From Terrimonas ginsenosidimutans (GTDB taxonomy: Bacteria > Bacteroidota > Bacteroidia > Chitinophagales > Chitinophagaceae): a DNA stretch of 64,000 bases. The translations under genes and the position numbers were made by a program. The notes beneath the pieces were generated by a model. That model was not told where the DNA came from. It worked only from the letters and a program-made list of their open reading frames with translations, and did no database searches. Each line of letters starts with the position of its first letter. The stretch's first letter is position 1. Positions 1 to 9,900 of the stretch are shown piece after piece. The stretch covers positions 1 to 64,000 of the forward strand of contig NZ_JAKLTR010000019.1 in NCBI RefSeq assembly GCF_022012415.1, written 5' to 3'.

Positions 1-284
1 GGTGAAAGGGAATCCATGGGAAAAGCACAGGATCTTCCGGGAAAATAACGGAAATGTAGCGGTGAATAAACGACCGGTACATAAGCTGAATGTCTTATCC
101 GTCCCCCCAACTTTTGCACCGATCCACGAGCCGCAGCTGCTGATCGCGAAGACACTCTGCAAGGCCTGGAACTGCTATTCGAAAGGTTCATTGCGTCACA
201 TCAATATTATCCATGGTCTGCTGTCCATGGTCCGCAGTCCTTCTTCTCACTTGTAAGCACTAACTTTACATCAAACTTTCTCCC
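1..284. other. Intergenic region, left edge
   Basis: I find no convincing gene here. An open frame of 84 codons crosses most of it but has no recognisable domain and an untypical composition. Positions 213-240 hold four 7-bp words in perfect register (ATGGTCT, GCTGTCC, ATGGTCC, GCAGTCC), a small member of the heptamer family that is much larger at 35.3 kb and 59.6 kb. Two of these words recur in register at 61925-61938 (ATCGTCC, GCAGTCC). Confidence 0.5.
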
Positions 285-1712
285 TTGTCATACGAACCTA
301 TTTCCGTCTTTGATATTTTCAAAATTGGTGTTGGCCCTTCAAGCTCACATACGCTGGGACCCTGGCGCGCAGCACAGCGATTCTTGCAGTCGCTCGAAAC
401 ACAAGGACTGCTGGATACCGTGACATCGATCCAGGTATTACTATATGGTTCGCTGGCGAAAACGGGCATCGGGCATGGAACAGATATCGCTGTTCAACTG
501 GGCCTCGCGGGTACGGATCCGGTAACGATCCCTGTGGACAGTATTCAGCCCGTGATCAGGCGGATTGCGGAAGCAAAAAAAATAAAGCTGGCGGGTAAGC
601 TGGAGATTGATTTTGATCCGGAAACCGCCATTGGTTTTCTTAGCTCCGAAACACTGCCGTTTCATTCCAACGCACTTAGCTTTCTTGTAAGACTGAATGA
701 CGGGGGATCTATCTCTGAAACATATTATTCGGTGGGCGGCGGTTTTGTCGTGAAAGAAGGAGAGACGACAGGCGTCAGATCAACCGTTCAACTTCCTTTC
801 CCGATCAATACGGCAAATGACCTGCTGCGCTGGTCCATCAAAACCGGCCTGGCGATCAATGAGATCGTTCTGGAAAATGAAAATGCCTGGCGAAGCGAAG
901 CTGACACCCGCGAAGGGCTCTTGAAAATATGGGAGGTGATGCGCGAATGTATCTACCGCGGTTGCCATACCGACGGGTTTTTACCGGGAGGGTTGAATGT
1001 TCGCCGACGTGCATCCGGATTGAATAGAAAACTATTGAAGGACACTGTTGTGTCAGACTATGAAAGCTGGGCAAAAGCGATCCGCCAGGGTGGGATGGGT
1101 TTCAATTATGTACTGGATTGGGTAAGCTGTTTTGCATTGGCGGTGAATGAGGAGAATGCTTCGTTCGGCCGCGTAGTGACTGCACCTACGAACGGAGCTG
1201 CAGGCGTAGTGCCTGCCGTGCTGATGTATTTTGTATTGTTCACAGAAGGTGAGGAGATGGATAAAGTAACGCGCTTTCTACTGACCGCAGCAGAGATCGG
1301 AAGTATATTTAAGAAGGGAGCAACGATATCCGCGGCAATGGGTGGCTGCCAGGCTGAGATCGGCGTATCGTCTGCAATGGCTGCCGCAGCACTGACAGAA
1401 GCGAGTGGCGGCAGTCAGCGGCAGGCAATGATGGCCGCCGAGATCGCGATGGAACATCACCTCGGTATGACCTGTGATCCTATCGCCGGACTCGTGCAGG
1501 TTCCCTGTATCGAACGCAATACCATGGGAGCGATCAAGGCGATCACCGCATCACAACTTGCCTTGCAAAGCACACCTGATTTTGCAAAAGTGTCCCTGGA
1601 CGCGGTCATAAAAACGATGTGGGATACCGCACAGGATATGAACTACAAATACAAGGAAACGGCTGATGGTGGATTGGCGATAAATGTGCCCTTGAGTCTG
1701 CCGGAATGTTAG
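285..1712 (+). CDS. sdaA: L-serine ammonia-lyase (iron-sulfur, single chain)
   Basis: Converts L-serine to pyruvate and ammonia in the cytoplasm. The protein (475 aa) has the family's N-terminal signature ([18 protein letters not shown]) at residues 7-24 and then the alpha-domain. The three cysteines expected to hold the oxygen-labile 4Fe-4S cluster are Cys355 (GGC), Cys397 (MTC) and Cys408 (VPC). Both the beta and alpha parts of split enzymes are in one chain. The start is a TTG: an in-frame TAA lies 24 nt upstream, no ATG is available, and homologues begin at this point. The gene converges on the CBS-domain gene across a 107-bp palindrome. Family identity is certain; the TTG start is inferred. 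Confidence 0.95.
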   Translation: MSYEPISVFDIFKIGVGPSSSHTLGPWRAAQRFLQSLETQGLLDTVTSIQVLLYGSLAKTGIGHGTDIAVQLGLAGTDPVTIPVDSIQPVIRRIAEAKKIKLAGKLEIDFDPETAIGFLSSETLPFHSNALSFLVRLNDGGSISETYYSVGGGFVVKEGETTGVRSTVQLPFPINTANDLLRWSIKTGLAINEIVLENENAWRSEADTREGLLKIWEVMRECIYRGCHTDGFLPGGLNVRRRASGLNRKLLKDTVVSDYESWAKAIRQGGMGFNYVLDWVSCFALAVNEENASFGRVVTAPTNGAAGVVPAVLMYFVLFTEGEEMDKVTRFLLTAAEIGSIFKKGATISAAMGGCQAEIGVSSAMAAAALTEASGGSQRQAMMAAEIAMEHHLGMTCDPIAGLVQVPCIERNTMGAIKAITASQLALQSTPDFAKVSLDAVIKTMWDTAQDMNYKYKETADGGLAINVPLSLPEC

Positions 1713-1714
1713 AT

Positions 1715-1821
1715 AAGTAAAAATTAAAAAGTCAAAATTAAAAAATACACGCTGTGGCATACAAAGGATCTCTTCTGTAGCACAGCGTGTATTTTTAATT
1801 TTGACTTTTTAATTTTTACTT
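1715..1821. repeat. AT-rich inverted repeat between convergent genes
   Basis: Left arm 1715-1756 and right arm 1781-1821 are reverse complements over 41 bp with a single extra A in the left arm. The inner part contains ACACGCTGTG/CACAGCGTGT, and the outer part reiterates AAAATTAAAAA and AAGTCAAAA words. The loop is 24 nt. It starts 3 bp after the sdaA stop and ends 5 bp before the CBS gene stop, so it can act as a bidirectional terminator; both outer arms give U-rich RNA. A half copy of the outer words lies upstream of pntB at about 37974-37993. Confidence 0.85.
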
Positions 1822-1825
1822 CCCT

Positions 1826-2260
1826 CTAGCCCTGGCCGTGTATATAATTTTCGAGCTGATTGATTGTCTCCTTTTGGCTTAGTATTGTTTCCTTCACTAC
1901 ATCACTCATGGAGATAATTCCTGCGAGTTTACCATTTTCAAATACGGGAACATACCTGATCGCATTTTTTGTCATCAGGGACATGCAATGTTCAACACTG
2001 TCTTTAGGTGTAACGGTGGGCAGTTCGGAGCTCATGATCTCCGATACGAGTGTATCATGCGAGTGTTTTCCTTTGAGGATCACTTTTCTTGAATAGTCTC
2101 TTTCAGAAACAACTCCGACAAAGTTTCCATCATAGATGACCATTACAGATCCGATGTTCTTTTCTGCCATGATCCGCAATGCATCGAGTACGGTAGTATT
2201 GGGAGAGACACTGATCGTGTCGGTTCCCTTGCGCGCAAGAATAGATGAGATTGAATTCAT
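1826..2260 (-). CDS. CBS-domain pair protein
   Basis: A 144-aa cytoplasmic protein made of two CBS domains in tandem (about residues 7-62 and 72-130), which together form one Bateman module. Such modules bind adenine nucleotides or S-adenosylmethionine and act as energy or ligand sensors; which ligand binds here cannot be read. Visible repeats are VLDALRIMAEKNIGSVMV followed by GVVSERDY in the first domain, and VEHCMSLMTKNAIRYVPV followed by GIISMSDVV in the second. There is no attached enzyme or channel domain, so it is a stand-alone module, a common type annotated as CBS domain-containing or inosine-5-monophosphate dehydrogenase-related. It converges on sdaA. Confidence 0.88.
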   Translation of the reverse strand: MNSISSILARKGTDTISVSPNTTVLDALRIMAEKNIGSVMVIYDGNFVGVVSERDYSRKVILKGKHSHDTLVSEIMSSELPTVTPKDSVEHCMSLMTKNAIRYVPVFENGKLAGIISMSDVVKETILSQKETINQLENYIHGQG

Positions 2261-2350
2261 ACCAGCAAGTTTTTTGGTTAATGGAATTTAACGAAAAAAC
2301 AGGAGGCAGAAAAAAAATGTTGGCGGCATGAGGTTCCGTGGATTTGATCT

Positions 2351-2444
2351 CGTATGGTCAACGCAGAGATCGCAGAGTAACCGCAGAGGGCGCGAAGGGG
2401 ATAATATCCTTCGCGCCCTCTGCGATCTTTGCTTTGCTCATACG
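2351..2444. repeat. Intergenic palindrome, GCAGAGG-word family
   Basis: Ends are CGTATG (2351) and CATACG (2444). The inner arms 2382-2398 and 2408-2424 (CGCAGAGGGCGCGAAGG and its complement) match perfectly over 17 bp with a 9-nt loop. The outer arms reiterate CGCAGAG. The inner stem and its centre (ATAATATCCTT) are shared almost exactly with the element at 62610-62710. It lies 26 bp beyond the mqnE stop codon and 90 bp before the CBS gene on the same strand, so it may serve as mqnE's 3' hairpin. Confidence 0.8.
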
Positions 2445-2469
2445 CAGGCAGATCAATTGCCGGTCCTTG

Positions 2470-3645
2470 CTAGTTCAGCAAAGGATTCGTCTCTATCTCT
2501 TTCACATCCAGCTCGCTATAGTCACGGATGACATTGTAAAGAGTACCTCTTTCAACAGGCTTACGGCGGGCCTGTTTGATAAGGGTAACGAGTTGAGCTG
2601 TGTTCATGGAAGGCGTTTGCTCTTCGGAACCGGCCATCGAATAGATCTTGGTGGTATCGTCGATCGTGCCATCTATATCATTAACCCCGAAAGAAAGGGT
2701 CAGCTGTGCATTGTGACGTCCCAGCATCGGCCAGTAAGCCTTCAGGTGCGGAAAATTGTCCATATAGATCCGTGCGATCGCGTACATGCGCATGTCTTCG
2801 ATCACGGTGGATTCTTTGATATGGCTCATATCGTTCTGCTGGTTGCGGAATTTCAGGGGGATAAAGGTGTTGAATCCTCCGGTCTTATCCTGCAATGCCC
2901 GTAAACGGCTCATGTGATCTACACGGTGGCTGTAATTCTCGATATGCCCATAGAGCATGGTCGCGTTGGTATTCATTCCCAGCTTGTGGGCCGTTTCATG
3001 GATATGCAGCCAGCCGGTACCATCGATCTTATCGGCACAGATCTGTTCGCGTATCTCCGGGTGGAAGATCTCCGCTCCACCGCCGGGCAGGGAATCCAGG
3101 CCGGCTTCATGGAGATAGGCCATTCCTTCTTCCACAGTCTTCTTTGCTTTGCGGAACATATAATCCAACTCTACGGCGGTAAAGCCTTTGATATGAAGAT
3201 CAGGGCGATGGCCTTTGATGGAGCGCATCAGTTCCGCGAAGAATTCGAGATTCATTTTCGGGTGAACGCCGCCTACCACATGCACTTCCGTTACCGGTTT
3301 GCCGTCATAGCTTTTCACAATATCCATCATCTGCTGCTGGCTCAGTTCCCAGCCTTCATCGCGATGAGCATAAACACGGCTGTACGAGCAGAAATGGCAG
3401 GAATAGACGCATACGTTGGTCGGTTCGATATGGAAATTCCGGTTAAAATAGGTCGTGTCCCCATGCAGTCGCTCACGGATACTGTTGGCCAGTGAGCCTA
3501 CAAAAGACAGGGAGCCTTTTTCAAAAAGGAGGATCGCGTCTTCGTCAGTGATCCGCTCGTTTCTGCGCACTTTATCGGCGATCTTCACCAAAGCGGGGTC
3601 AAGCTGAGATTCTGAAAAAACATCGGAGGGTAATACGGCTGCCAT
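2470..3645 (-). CDS. mqnE: Aminofutalosine synthase (radical SAM)
   Basis: Radical S-adenosylmethionine enzyme of the futalosine route to menaquinone; it joins the chorismate-derived enolpyruvyl benzoate to adenosine. The Cx3Cx2C cluster motif is Cys79, Cys83, Cys86 (CVYSCHFC). Other family marks are VTEVHVVGGVHP, AGLDSLPGGGAEIF, NTNATMLYGHIE and FIPLKF. The last pattern fits MqnE better than MqnC, which usually reads FIPWTF. Length (391 aa) is normal. A TANNTTTG element lies 20 bp upstream of the ATG. The rest of the pathway is not in this window. The MqnE/MqnC split is judged by motifs, so a small risk of swap remains. Confidence 0.88.
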   Translation of the reverse strand: MAAVLPSDVFSESQLDPALVKIADKVRRNERITDEDAILLFEKGSLSFVGSLANSIRERLHGDTTYFNRNFHIEPTNVCVYSCHFCSYSRVYAHRDEGWELSQQQMMDIVKSYDGKPVTEVHVVGGVHPKMNLEFFAELMRSIKGHRPDLHIKGFTAVELDYMFRKAKKTVEEGMAYLHEAGLDSLPGGGAEIFHPEIREQICADKIDGTGWLHIHETAHKLGMNTNATMLYGHIENYSHRVDHMSRLRALQDKTGGFNTFIPLKFRNQQNDMSHIKESTVIEDMRMYAIARIYMDNFPHLKAYWPMLGRHNAQLTLSFGVNDIDGTIDDTTKIYSMAGSEEQTPSMNTAQLVTLIKQARRKPVERGTLYNVIRDYSELDVKEIETNPLLN

Positions 3646-3665
3646 AGATTCTTTTTAAATCGGTG

Positions 3666-3673
3666 CAAATTTA
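3666..3673 (-). promoter_or_regulatory. -7 promoter element of mqnE
   Basis: On the minus strand this reads TAAATTTG, an exact match to the Bacteroidota -7 consensus TANNTTTG, ending 20 bp before the mqnE ATG. No clear -33 TTTG at ideal spacing was seen. Confidence 0.5.
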
Positions 3674-3781
3674 CGATTCATATTGAACAAACCTGCCCGT
3701 AAAAAGTTGTTATACGATCCTGCAGACCGGCAGAAATCCCGCGTGTATTCATTTCAAAACGTAAAATTCTTATCTTCCGCT

Positions 3782-3799
3782 TTATTACCCTGGTAATAA
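3782..3799. promoter_or_regulatory. Small perfect palindrome, possible operator
   Basis: TTATTACC and GGTAATAA form a perfect 8-bp inverted repeat with a 2-bp centre, 19 bp before the transporter ATG and just after a TATCTTCC element at about 3772. Size and place fit a dimeric repressor site or a small 5'-UTR hairpin; no regulator gene is adjacent. Confidence 0.35.
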
Positions 3800-3818
3800 G
3801 CATCTAAACTAACGTATT

Positions 3819-5075
3819 ATGAATTTGAGGATCCGTCTGACCGTTCTGAGTTTTTTTGAATTCTTTGTTTGGGGCGCGTGGCTGATAACGATTGGGGCGT
3901 ATTGGTTTCAGACAAAACAATGGGGCGGAGCTGAGTTTGGCGCGATCTTCTCCACGATGGGGATCTCTGCCATCTTCATGCCGGCCATCTTCGGGATCAT
4001 CGCAGATCGTTGGGTCAATGCGGAACGCCTTCTTGGTATTTGTCACCTGATCGGCGGTATCATTCTTTATTTTATCCCGCAGGTAAACGATCCTAATACT
4101 TTCTTCTGGGTGTTGTTACTTTACATGGTGTTTTATATGCCTACGATCTCACTGGCCAATACTGTTTCCTATACCGCGCTAATCAAAAATGGTAAGGACA
4201 TCATCAAAGACTTTCCTCCGATCCGTGTGTGGGGAACGATCGGTTTTATTGCCGCCATGTGGATCGTAAGCCTGCTCCATATTGAAACTTCTGCCGCGCA
4301 ATTCTATGTGGCTGCAATTGCTTCCGTGTTATTCGGATTTTATTCGTTCTCGTTGCCGAAATGTCCTCCCCAATTAAAAACTACCGGGCAAACTTCCCTG
4401 GTGGATGCATTAGGATTGAAAGCTTTCTCACTGTTCAAAACGCCGAAGATGGCGTTGTTCTTCATCTTTGCTTTATTGCTGGGTGCGGCATTGCAATTGA
4501 CGAATGCGTATGGTGATACATTCCTGCACGACTTTGCCAAAATGCCTCAGTATACGAATACGATGGCGGTGAAATATCCCGCGATCATTATGTCAATTTC
4601 TCAAATGTCAGAGACGGCATTCATTCTTGCGATCCCCTTTTTCCTGCGGAAGTTCGGCATCAAACAAGTGATGCTGATCAGTATGGTTGCATGGGTGCTG
4701 CGTTTCGCGCTGTTCGCATATAGTGACCCGGCGGGAGGTTTGTGGATGATCGTTGCATCATGTATCGTATATGGAATGGCATTTGACTTCTTCAATATAT
4801 CCGGTTCTCTTTTCGTGGATACACAGGTGAATCCTGAGATACGCGCCAGCGCTCAGGGGATCTTTATGATGATGACCAACGGCTTCGGGGCATTCCTTGG
4901 AAGCCAGATCAGCGGTATGGTGATCGAGAAATATTTTACCAATGCAGACAGAAGCATGGACTGGACAGGTATCTGGCTGGCCTTTGCGGGATATGCATTG
5001 GTTGTGGCAGTGCTGTTCGCTATCTTCTTCAGGCATAAACATGAGCCGGAAGCTACCGCCAGTGTAAGACACTAG
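3819..5075 (+). CDS. MFS nucleoside:proton symporter family transporter
   Basis: Inner-membrane transporter of 418 aa with about twelve membrane-spanning segments. The opening MNLRIRLTVLSFFEFFVWGAW, the GIIADRWVNAERLL loop after segment 2, and DFPPIRVWGTIGFI are typical of the NupG/XapB group of nucleoside permeases within the major facilitator superfamily. The substrate is therefore probably a nucleoside, but this is inferred. It is followed 21 bp later by a lipoprotein gene on the same strand, so the two may be cotranscribed. A small palindrome precedes the start codon. Confidence 0.85.
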   Translation: MNLRIRLTVLSFFEFFVWGAWLITIGAYWFQTKQWGGAEFGAIFSTMGISAIFMPAIFGIIADRWVNAERLLGICHLIGGIILYFIPQVNDPNTFFWVLLLYMVFYMPTISLANTVSYTALIKNGKDIIKDFPPIRVWGTIGFIAAMWIVSLLHIETSAAQFYVAAIASVLFGFYSFSLPKCPPQLKTTGQTSLVDALGLKAFSLFKTPKMALFFIFALLLGAALQLTNAYGDTFLHDFAKMPQYTNTMAVKYPAIIMSISQMSETAFILAIPFFLRKFGIKQVMLISMVAWVLRFALFAYSDPAGGLWMIVASCIVYGMAFDFFNISGSLFVDTQVNPEIRASAQGIFMMMTNGFGAFLGSQISGMVIEKYFTNADRSMDWTGIWLAFAGYALVVAVLFAIFFRHKHEPEATASVRH

Positions 5076-5096
5076 TCCTCTTAATAAGCCATTCAT

Positions 5097-5939
5097 ATGA
5101 ATAGATTCGTTCTCACTGCATTTGCGGCAGCGTGCATGTTCTCATCATGTAAAAATGAAGAGAAGAAGCCTGAGCCCGCAAAAGGCGCAACACCGGTTTC
5201 GGGTCAATGGATCATCATTTATCCCAAAGACATCCTCGTCAGTGATGATCAGAAAGTCGTGTACGCAGCCGCGCAGGATTCCATCGTTAACTTATTCGGC
5301 TTGAAGCTGATCAGCTTTGGTGATGACGGGCGTTTTGTACAGGCAGACAGCAGCCAGGCACAACCGGGCACCTGGTTGCAAAAAAACAATGGGGAGATCC
5401 TGATCGATCATGGCGGATTGGGGTTTGATAATTTCCGTGGCGATCTTGTTGGTGTGGATATTAAGACGATGAAGATCTCACAGGATCTGAAGATCGAAGA
5501 TCAGACAATTCCGGTGGAATGGCATCTTAAGCGATTGAATGTTGACCAGGCAAAAGCACTGCTTGGAGCAAAGGAGAACTGGTGGAGAAAGAAAGCTCCG
5601 GTTCCCGAATCAGATAGTGCAATAAAAGTACGCATCAGAAGCATGCTCGAATATTACTCCGCTTATTTCACGCTGGTGTCTGAAGAGTCATCTTATTTCT
5701 CTATGGAGAGGGTGATGCTTCCGTTCAATTATTATCAGCATGCGGTGGGACTGAAATCTTACAAGAAAACTTCCCCAGCATTTCTGAATGTGTTCTATAA
5801 TGAATCAGATGCGCAGCGGGCATATAAAATACTGGAGAGTGGAATGATCAAACGGGCGAAGCTGAAGGATTATCCCTCAGGGAAGGATTATGTGATAGAG
5901 TATGCGATGTATATGAAGAAACTGGCGGAGGCGCTGTAG
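5097..5939 (+). CDS. Lipoprotein of unknown function
   Basis: I do not recognise the family. The first 19 residues form a lipoprotein signal peptide (FAAACMFSSC), followed by a charged KNEEKKPEP linker, so the mature 260-aa protein is probably anchored in the outer or inner membrane facing the periplasm. The middle (residues about 35-140) reads as a beta-rich domain with a lipocalin-like feel (GTWLQKNNGEILI), and the C-terminal half is helical with many Tyr and Lys. It starts 21 bp after the transporter gene and may share its mRNA. No catalytic motif is apparent. Confidence 0.7.
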   Translation: MNRFVLTAFAAACMFSSCKNEEKKPEPAKGATPVSGQWIIIYPKDILVSDDQKVVYAAAQDSIVNLFGLKLISFGDDGRFVQADSSQAQPGTWLQKNNGEILIDHGGLGFDNFRGDLVGVDIKTMKISQDLKIEDQTIPVEWHLKRLNVDQAKALLGAKENWWRKKAPVPESDSAIKVRIRSMLEYYSAYFTLVSEESSYFSMERVMLPFNYYQHAVGLKSYKKTSPAFLNVFYNESDAQRAYKILESGMIKRAKLKDYPSGKDYVIEYAMYMKKLAEAL

Positions 5940-6376
5940 GGAATGTAAAAGTCAAAATAATAGCGAAAACCTGTTTGGTTTTAATTGATAAAATTTCAGT
6001 GTGCTGAGTTGAAAATTTTACCCCAGCGATCCAATGTTATTTACTCCCGGGAATAGGATGTTGGTCGCCTCTTCAATTTTTGCCTTGAGGCGCGCCTACG
6101 CGCCCTGTCCGGCACAAATAAGGTATAGAGGTATTCACCACCCGGACCAGTGAAACAACACCTTGAATTTAAGAGAGCCGGAGTGAGATCAGTCTCAAAA
6201 GACTCGTCTGTTTCAGGATCTGAAACGGTCAGTCGCATCGTTTTACCAGGGTTTCGCCTGATCCGTAGCGTCTTTCTGATGGTTGGAAGGCCTGTTCCAG
6301 GCCTCAACGATGGCTTTCACCAATCGAAGCATACCCCGCCTGCATGCTTGGCACCAGCTTGAAATCAGGTCCCCAC
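5940..6376. other. Gene-poor interval between lipoprotein gene and trxA
   Basis: No convincing gene. After the lipoprotein stop comes a weak hairpin (AAAACC/GGTTTT, about 5964-5980). A perfect palindrome AGGCCTG-TTC-CAGGCCT lies at 6288-6304. An 88-codon open frame on the minus strand (6041-6307) has no recognisable domain, and its C-terminal end is a run of Arg and Lys; it could be a decayed gene or chance. Base composition is higher in GC at 6050-6130 than around it. Confidence 0.4.
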
Positions 6377-6432
6377 CAAAAACAAACAACCCCGCTCAGC
6401 ATCTGAACTTCAGTTCAAATACCAAACGGGGT
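6377..6432 (-). terminator. Rho-independent terminator of trxA
   Basis: Read on the minus strand, stem ACCCCG/CGGGGT (6427-6432 with 6389-6394) encloses an inner GAAC/GTTC stem and is followed by a T-rich tail (TTGTTTGTTTTT). It lies 23 bp beyond the trxA stop codon. Confidence 0.7.
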
Positions 6433-6454
6433 CATTCTTATCTTTTATGGTCTG

Positions 6455-6772
6455 TTAAATATGCGCTTCGATCTTCTTAACGAAGTTGCCTTTAGGCTGA
6501 GCACCAACGAGTTTATCTACAACCTGGCCATCTTTAATGAAAAGGATAGCAGGGATAGAGGTAATACCATAGTTCATTGAAACCTGTGGGTTATTGTCCA
6601 CGTTCACTTTACCTACGTTCACTTTGCCATCATATTCTTTGGAAAGTTCCTCGATCACTGGTCCGATTGCGCGGCAAGGTCCACACCATTCTGCCCAGAA
6701 GTCAACCACGGTCAGTTTATCAGAAGCCAGGACATCAGCCTGGAAGTTGGAGTCATTGAATTCTTTTGCCAT
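6455..6772 (-). CDS. trxA: Thioredoxin
   Basis: Cytoplasmic disulfide reductase, 105 aa, the standard length. The active site WCGPC has Cys30 and Cys33; the cis-proline loop GITSIPAILF and the downstream VGAQPKGNFVKKI helix are typical. It reduces protein disulfides such as those of ribonucleotide reductase and methionine sulfoxide reductase (an msrA gene is at 18.3 kb). It has its own promoter (TAAATTTG, 6816-6823) and a clear terminator, so it is probably a single-gene transcript although dnaE lies upstream on the same strand. Confidence 0.97.
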   Translation of the reverse strand: MAKEFNDSNFQADVLASDKLTVVDFWAEWCGPCRAIGPVIEELSKEYDGKVNVGKVNVDNNPQVSMNYGITSIPAILFIKDGQVVDKLVGAQPKGNFVKKIEAHI

Positions 6773-6815
6773 TTTATTACGATTTTAAGTTTGTTAGTAA
6801 TTTCTATCAGGGTTG

Positions 6816-6823
6816 CAAATTTA
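6816..6823 (-). promoter_or_regulatory. -7 promoter element of trxA
   Basis: Minus-strand TAAATTTG, an exact TANNTTTG match, 43 bp before the trxA ATG and beyond the dnaE stop, giving trxA a separate promoter with a leader of roughly 35-40 nt. Confidence 0.5.
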
Positions 6824-6985
6824 AGTCCGATATGAATAACAGGAATACGTGGCAGAAAGTTGTGCAAAAAATGTCATAATTACCTGCTTGTTTCTGCCAA
6901 AATGGTCCTTTAACGTTTTGTTTTACAATGTGTTAAATATGTTAACATAGTTTACTGCCGTTATCCACGTCCCGCAGTTTCTGCT

Positions 6986-9900
6986 TTAGCTGGCCTGCAC
7001 CTGCACACGAAGCTCGGGTGTTTCCTGCAGGAAATGGATCATTTCATCATTCATTTCGAACCCGTTATTTCCGCTGACCAGGCTGATCCTCATTCCGGCT
7101 TTTGGCTCGGAGAGGATAAATTTCAGGGCCGTGCTTCCGCCACGGAAGCTCTTCAGGTTGCTTTCAACAAAATCGATCATGCCTTTGTTCAAATCCTGCG
7201 GGTGGATCTCGATATTGATCTGCCTGGTCATCGTCTTTTTGACAGACTCGGCCAGGGTGACCTGCTGGATCTTGAACTCAAACTCTTCTTTATTCCATCT
7301 TGGTTTCAGAAAACCCGTAAAGAAAACCGTTGTTCCCTGTTGCAGGAACGGCGAGATCTTCAGATAGTCTTCGCTGAACAGGGCAAAGTCCATTTTGCCG
7401 GTATAATCCTCAATAACAAAGCTTCCAAACTTGTTGCCACTTTTAGCGATCCGGTGCTGGGCATCGGCTACCAGGCCAAGCATTTTGAAGATCCTGCCCG
7501 GATTTGGCTGCAGTTTAATAGAGTCCCGGAACTCAAGGAAATCAGCAATAGGCGTCATGCCATAGTGTTTCATCTCAAAGCGGTAGTGGTCGAGCGGATG
7601 ACCGCTCAGAAACATACCAGTTACTTCTTTTTCTTTATCCAGTTGCTCGGTAAGTGACCATGGTTCACAATCTGCCAGCTTTGGGGTGGGGATTTCCATC
7701 ATCGTCGGCAGATCTCCAAAAAGGGTATGACCGGAACTGGCATTCTGATTGGCGACGATCTGGCCGTATTTGATGATCTTCTCCAGGCCGGTGGCGGTTT
7801 CTCCTTCGGGAATATTGAAATACTGCCTGCGGTGATGCTCGGGGAAACAGTCAAAGCCTCCGGCATAGGCAAGGCTTTCCAGTGTTTTCTTGTTCACCGC
7901 ACGCTGGTTGATCCGTTTAATGAAATCAAATATATTTGGATAGCCGTCCTTTCTTTCTTCTACAATATTCTCTACCGCTGCTTCACCAACTCCTTTCATA
8001 CCACCCAGACCAAAACGGATCTCACCGATCTTATTCACGGCAAAGCCTTTCAACGATTCATTGATGTCCGGCCCGAGTACTTTAATACCCATCCGCTTAC
8101 ATTCTTCCATGAAGAATGTGATCTTCTCAATACTGCCGGCGTTATTCAATACGGCGGACATATACTCACCCGGGTAGTGTGCTTTTAAGTAGGCTGTCTG
8201 ATAAGCCACAAATGCATAGCAGGTAGAGTGGGACTTGTTGAACGCGTATTGCGCGAACGCTTCCCAATCGGTCCAGATTTTTTCCAGTTTATCGGCAGGC
8301 AGTCCTTTTTCAACGGCGCCTTTGATGAACTGGGCTTTCATTTTATCAAGAACAGCTTTTTGTTTTTTACCCATCGCCTTCCGCAATACGTCGGCATCAC
8401 CTTTACTGAAGCCGGCGAGACTTTGCGCCAGCAACATTACCTGTTCCTGGTAAACAGTGATCCCGTAAGTTTCTTCGAGATACTCCTTCATTTCTGGAAG
8501 GTCATAGGCGATCTCTTCTCGGCCGTGCTTACGGTCGATATAGTTCGGGATGTATGCGATAGGACCGGGGCGGTACAGGGCGTTCATCGCGATGAGGTCA
8601 CCGAATTTATCGGGTTTCAGCTCGCGAAGGTATTTCTGCATACCGGGGCTTTCAAACTGGAATGTGCCGATGGTAGCAGCCTGTTGATAGAGTTCGTATG
8701 TTTTTTGATCATCCAGCGGAATGTCATCGATCACGATGTCGATGCCATGGTTCTGTTTGATCATGGTCAGTGCATTCTTGATGATGGTCAGGGTTTTCAA
8801 ACCCAGGAAGTCCATCTTGATAACGCCTGCATCTTCGATAATACTTCCTTCGAACTGGGTTACCCAGAGAGGAGAGTCTTTAGCGATGGACACCGGTAAA
8901 AGTTCGGTCAGGTCTTTTGGTGCGATGATGATACCCGCTGCGTGAATCCCGGTGTTGCGGACAGAACCTTCCAGACGTTCCGCTTCGTGCAATACCTTGC
9001 CTGCTGGTGTATCCCGCTGAGCATAGAGTTCGCGGATCCGCCTGACATTATCCAGGTCTTCGCTGGCCAGGCCGTCTTTTTCTTCCAAAGACTTTTCACC
9101 GTCCTTGGTTTTCATTGGTGCCTGCAGTACCCGCCTTAATTCGATCCCTGGCTTATCCGGAACCAGTTTCGCTATGGCGTTTGATTCCGCCAAAGGAAGG
9201 TCCATTACACGCGCCACATCTTTGATAGACATTTTCGCGGCCATGGTACCATAGGTGATGATCTGTGCCACCTGGCTTTTACCATATTTATCTACCACGT
9301 AGTCGATAACCTTCTGACGGCCTTCATCGTCGAAGTCCGTGTCGATATCCGGCATTGACTTACGATCGGGATTGAGGAACCTTTCAAACAGGAGCTTGTA
9401 TTTGATCGGATCGATATTGGTGATACCGATGCAATATGCCACGGCGGAACCGGCAGCGGAACCACGACCGGGGCCGATAAATACGCCGATATCGCGGCCA
9501 GCTCTGATGAAGTCACTTACAATCAGGAAGTAACCGGCGAATCCCATCGTCCGGATCGTGTAAAGTTCAAAGCGAAGACGTTCGTCAATTTCTGGCGTGA
9601 TCTCGTTATAACGGGCTTTGGCTCCTTCCCAGGTAAGGTGCTCGAGATATTCGTCCTGTGTGGCGAATTCCGGGGGCGTCTGGAAATTGGGAAGAAGGAT
9701 ATCCCGTTTAAGGTTGAGCAGATCGATCTTATCGACGATCTCATTGGTATTATCGAGCGCTTCGGGGAGGTCATGAAAGACCTTGCCCATTTCAGCGGTT
9801 GTTTTGAAATAGAACTGATCATTGGGGAATGCGAAACGTTTTCCTTTCATGTTCATATCGTCATCGGCGAAGTCACGCATCGCTGGGGTGGTGATCTTTT

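Noticed and set aside
2-256. 84-codon open frame at the left edge
   Set aside because: No domain, no known family, and its end overlaps the short heptamer run.
6041-6307. 88-codon minus-strand frame between the lipoprotein gene and trxA
   Set aside because: No recognisable domain and an Arg/Lys-rich end; kept only as a note on the gap.
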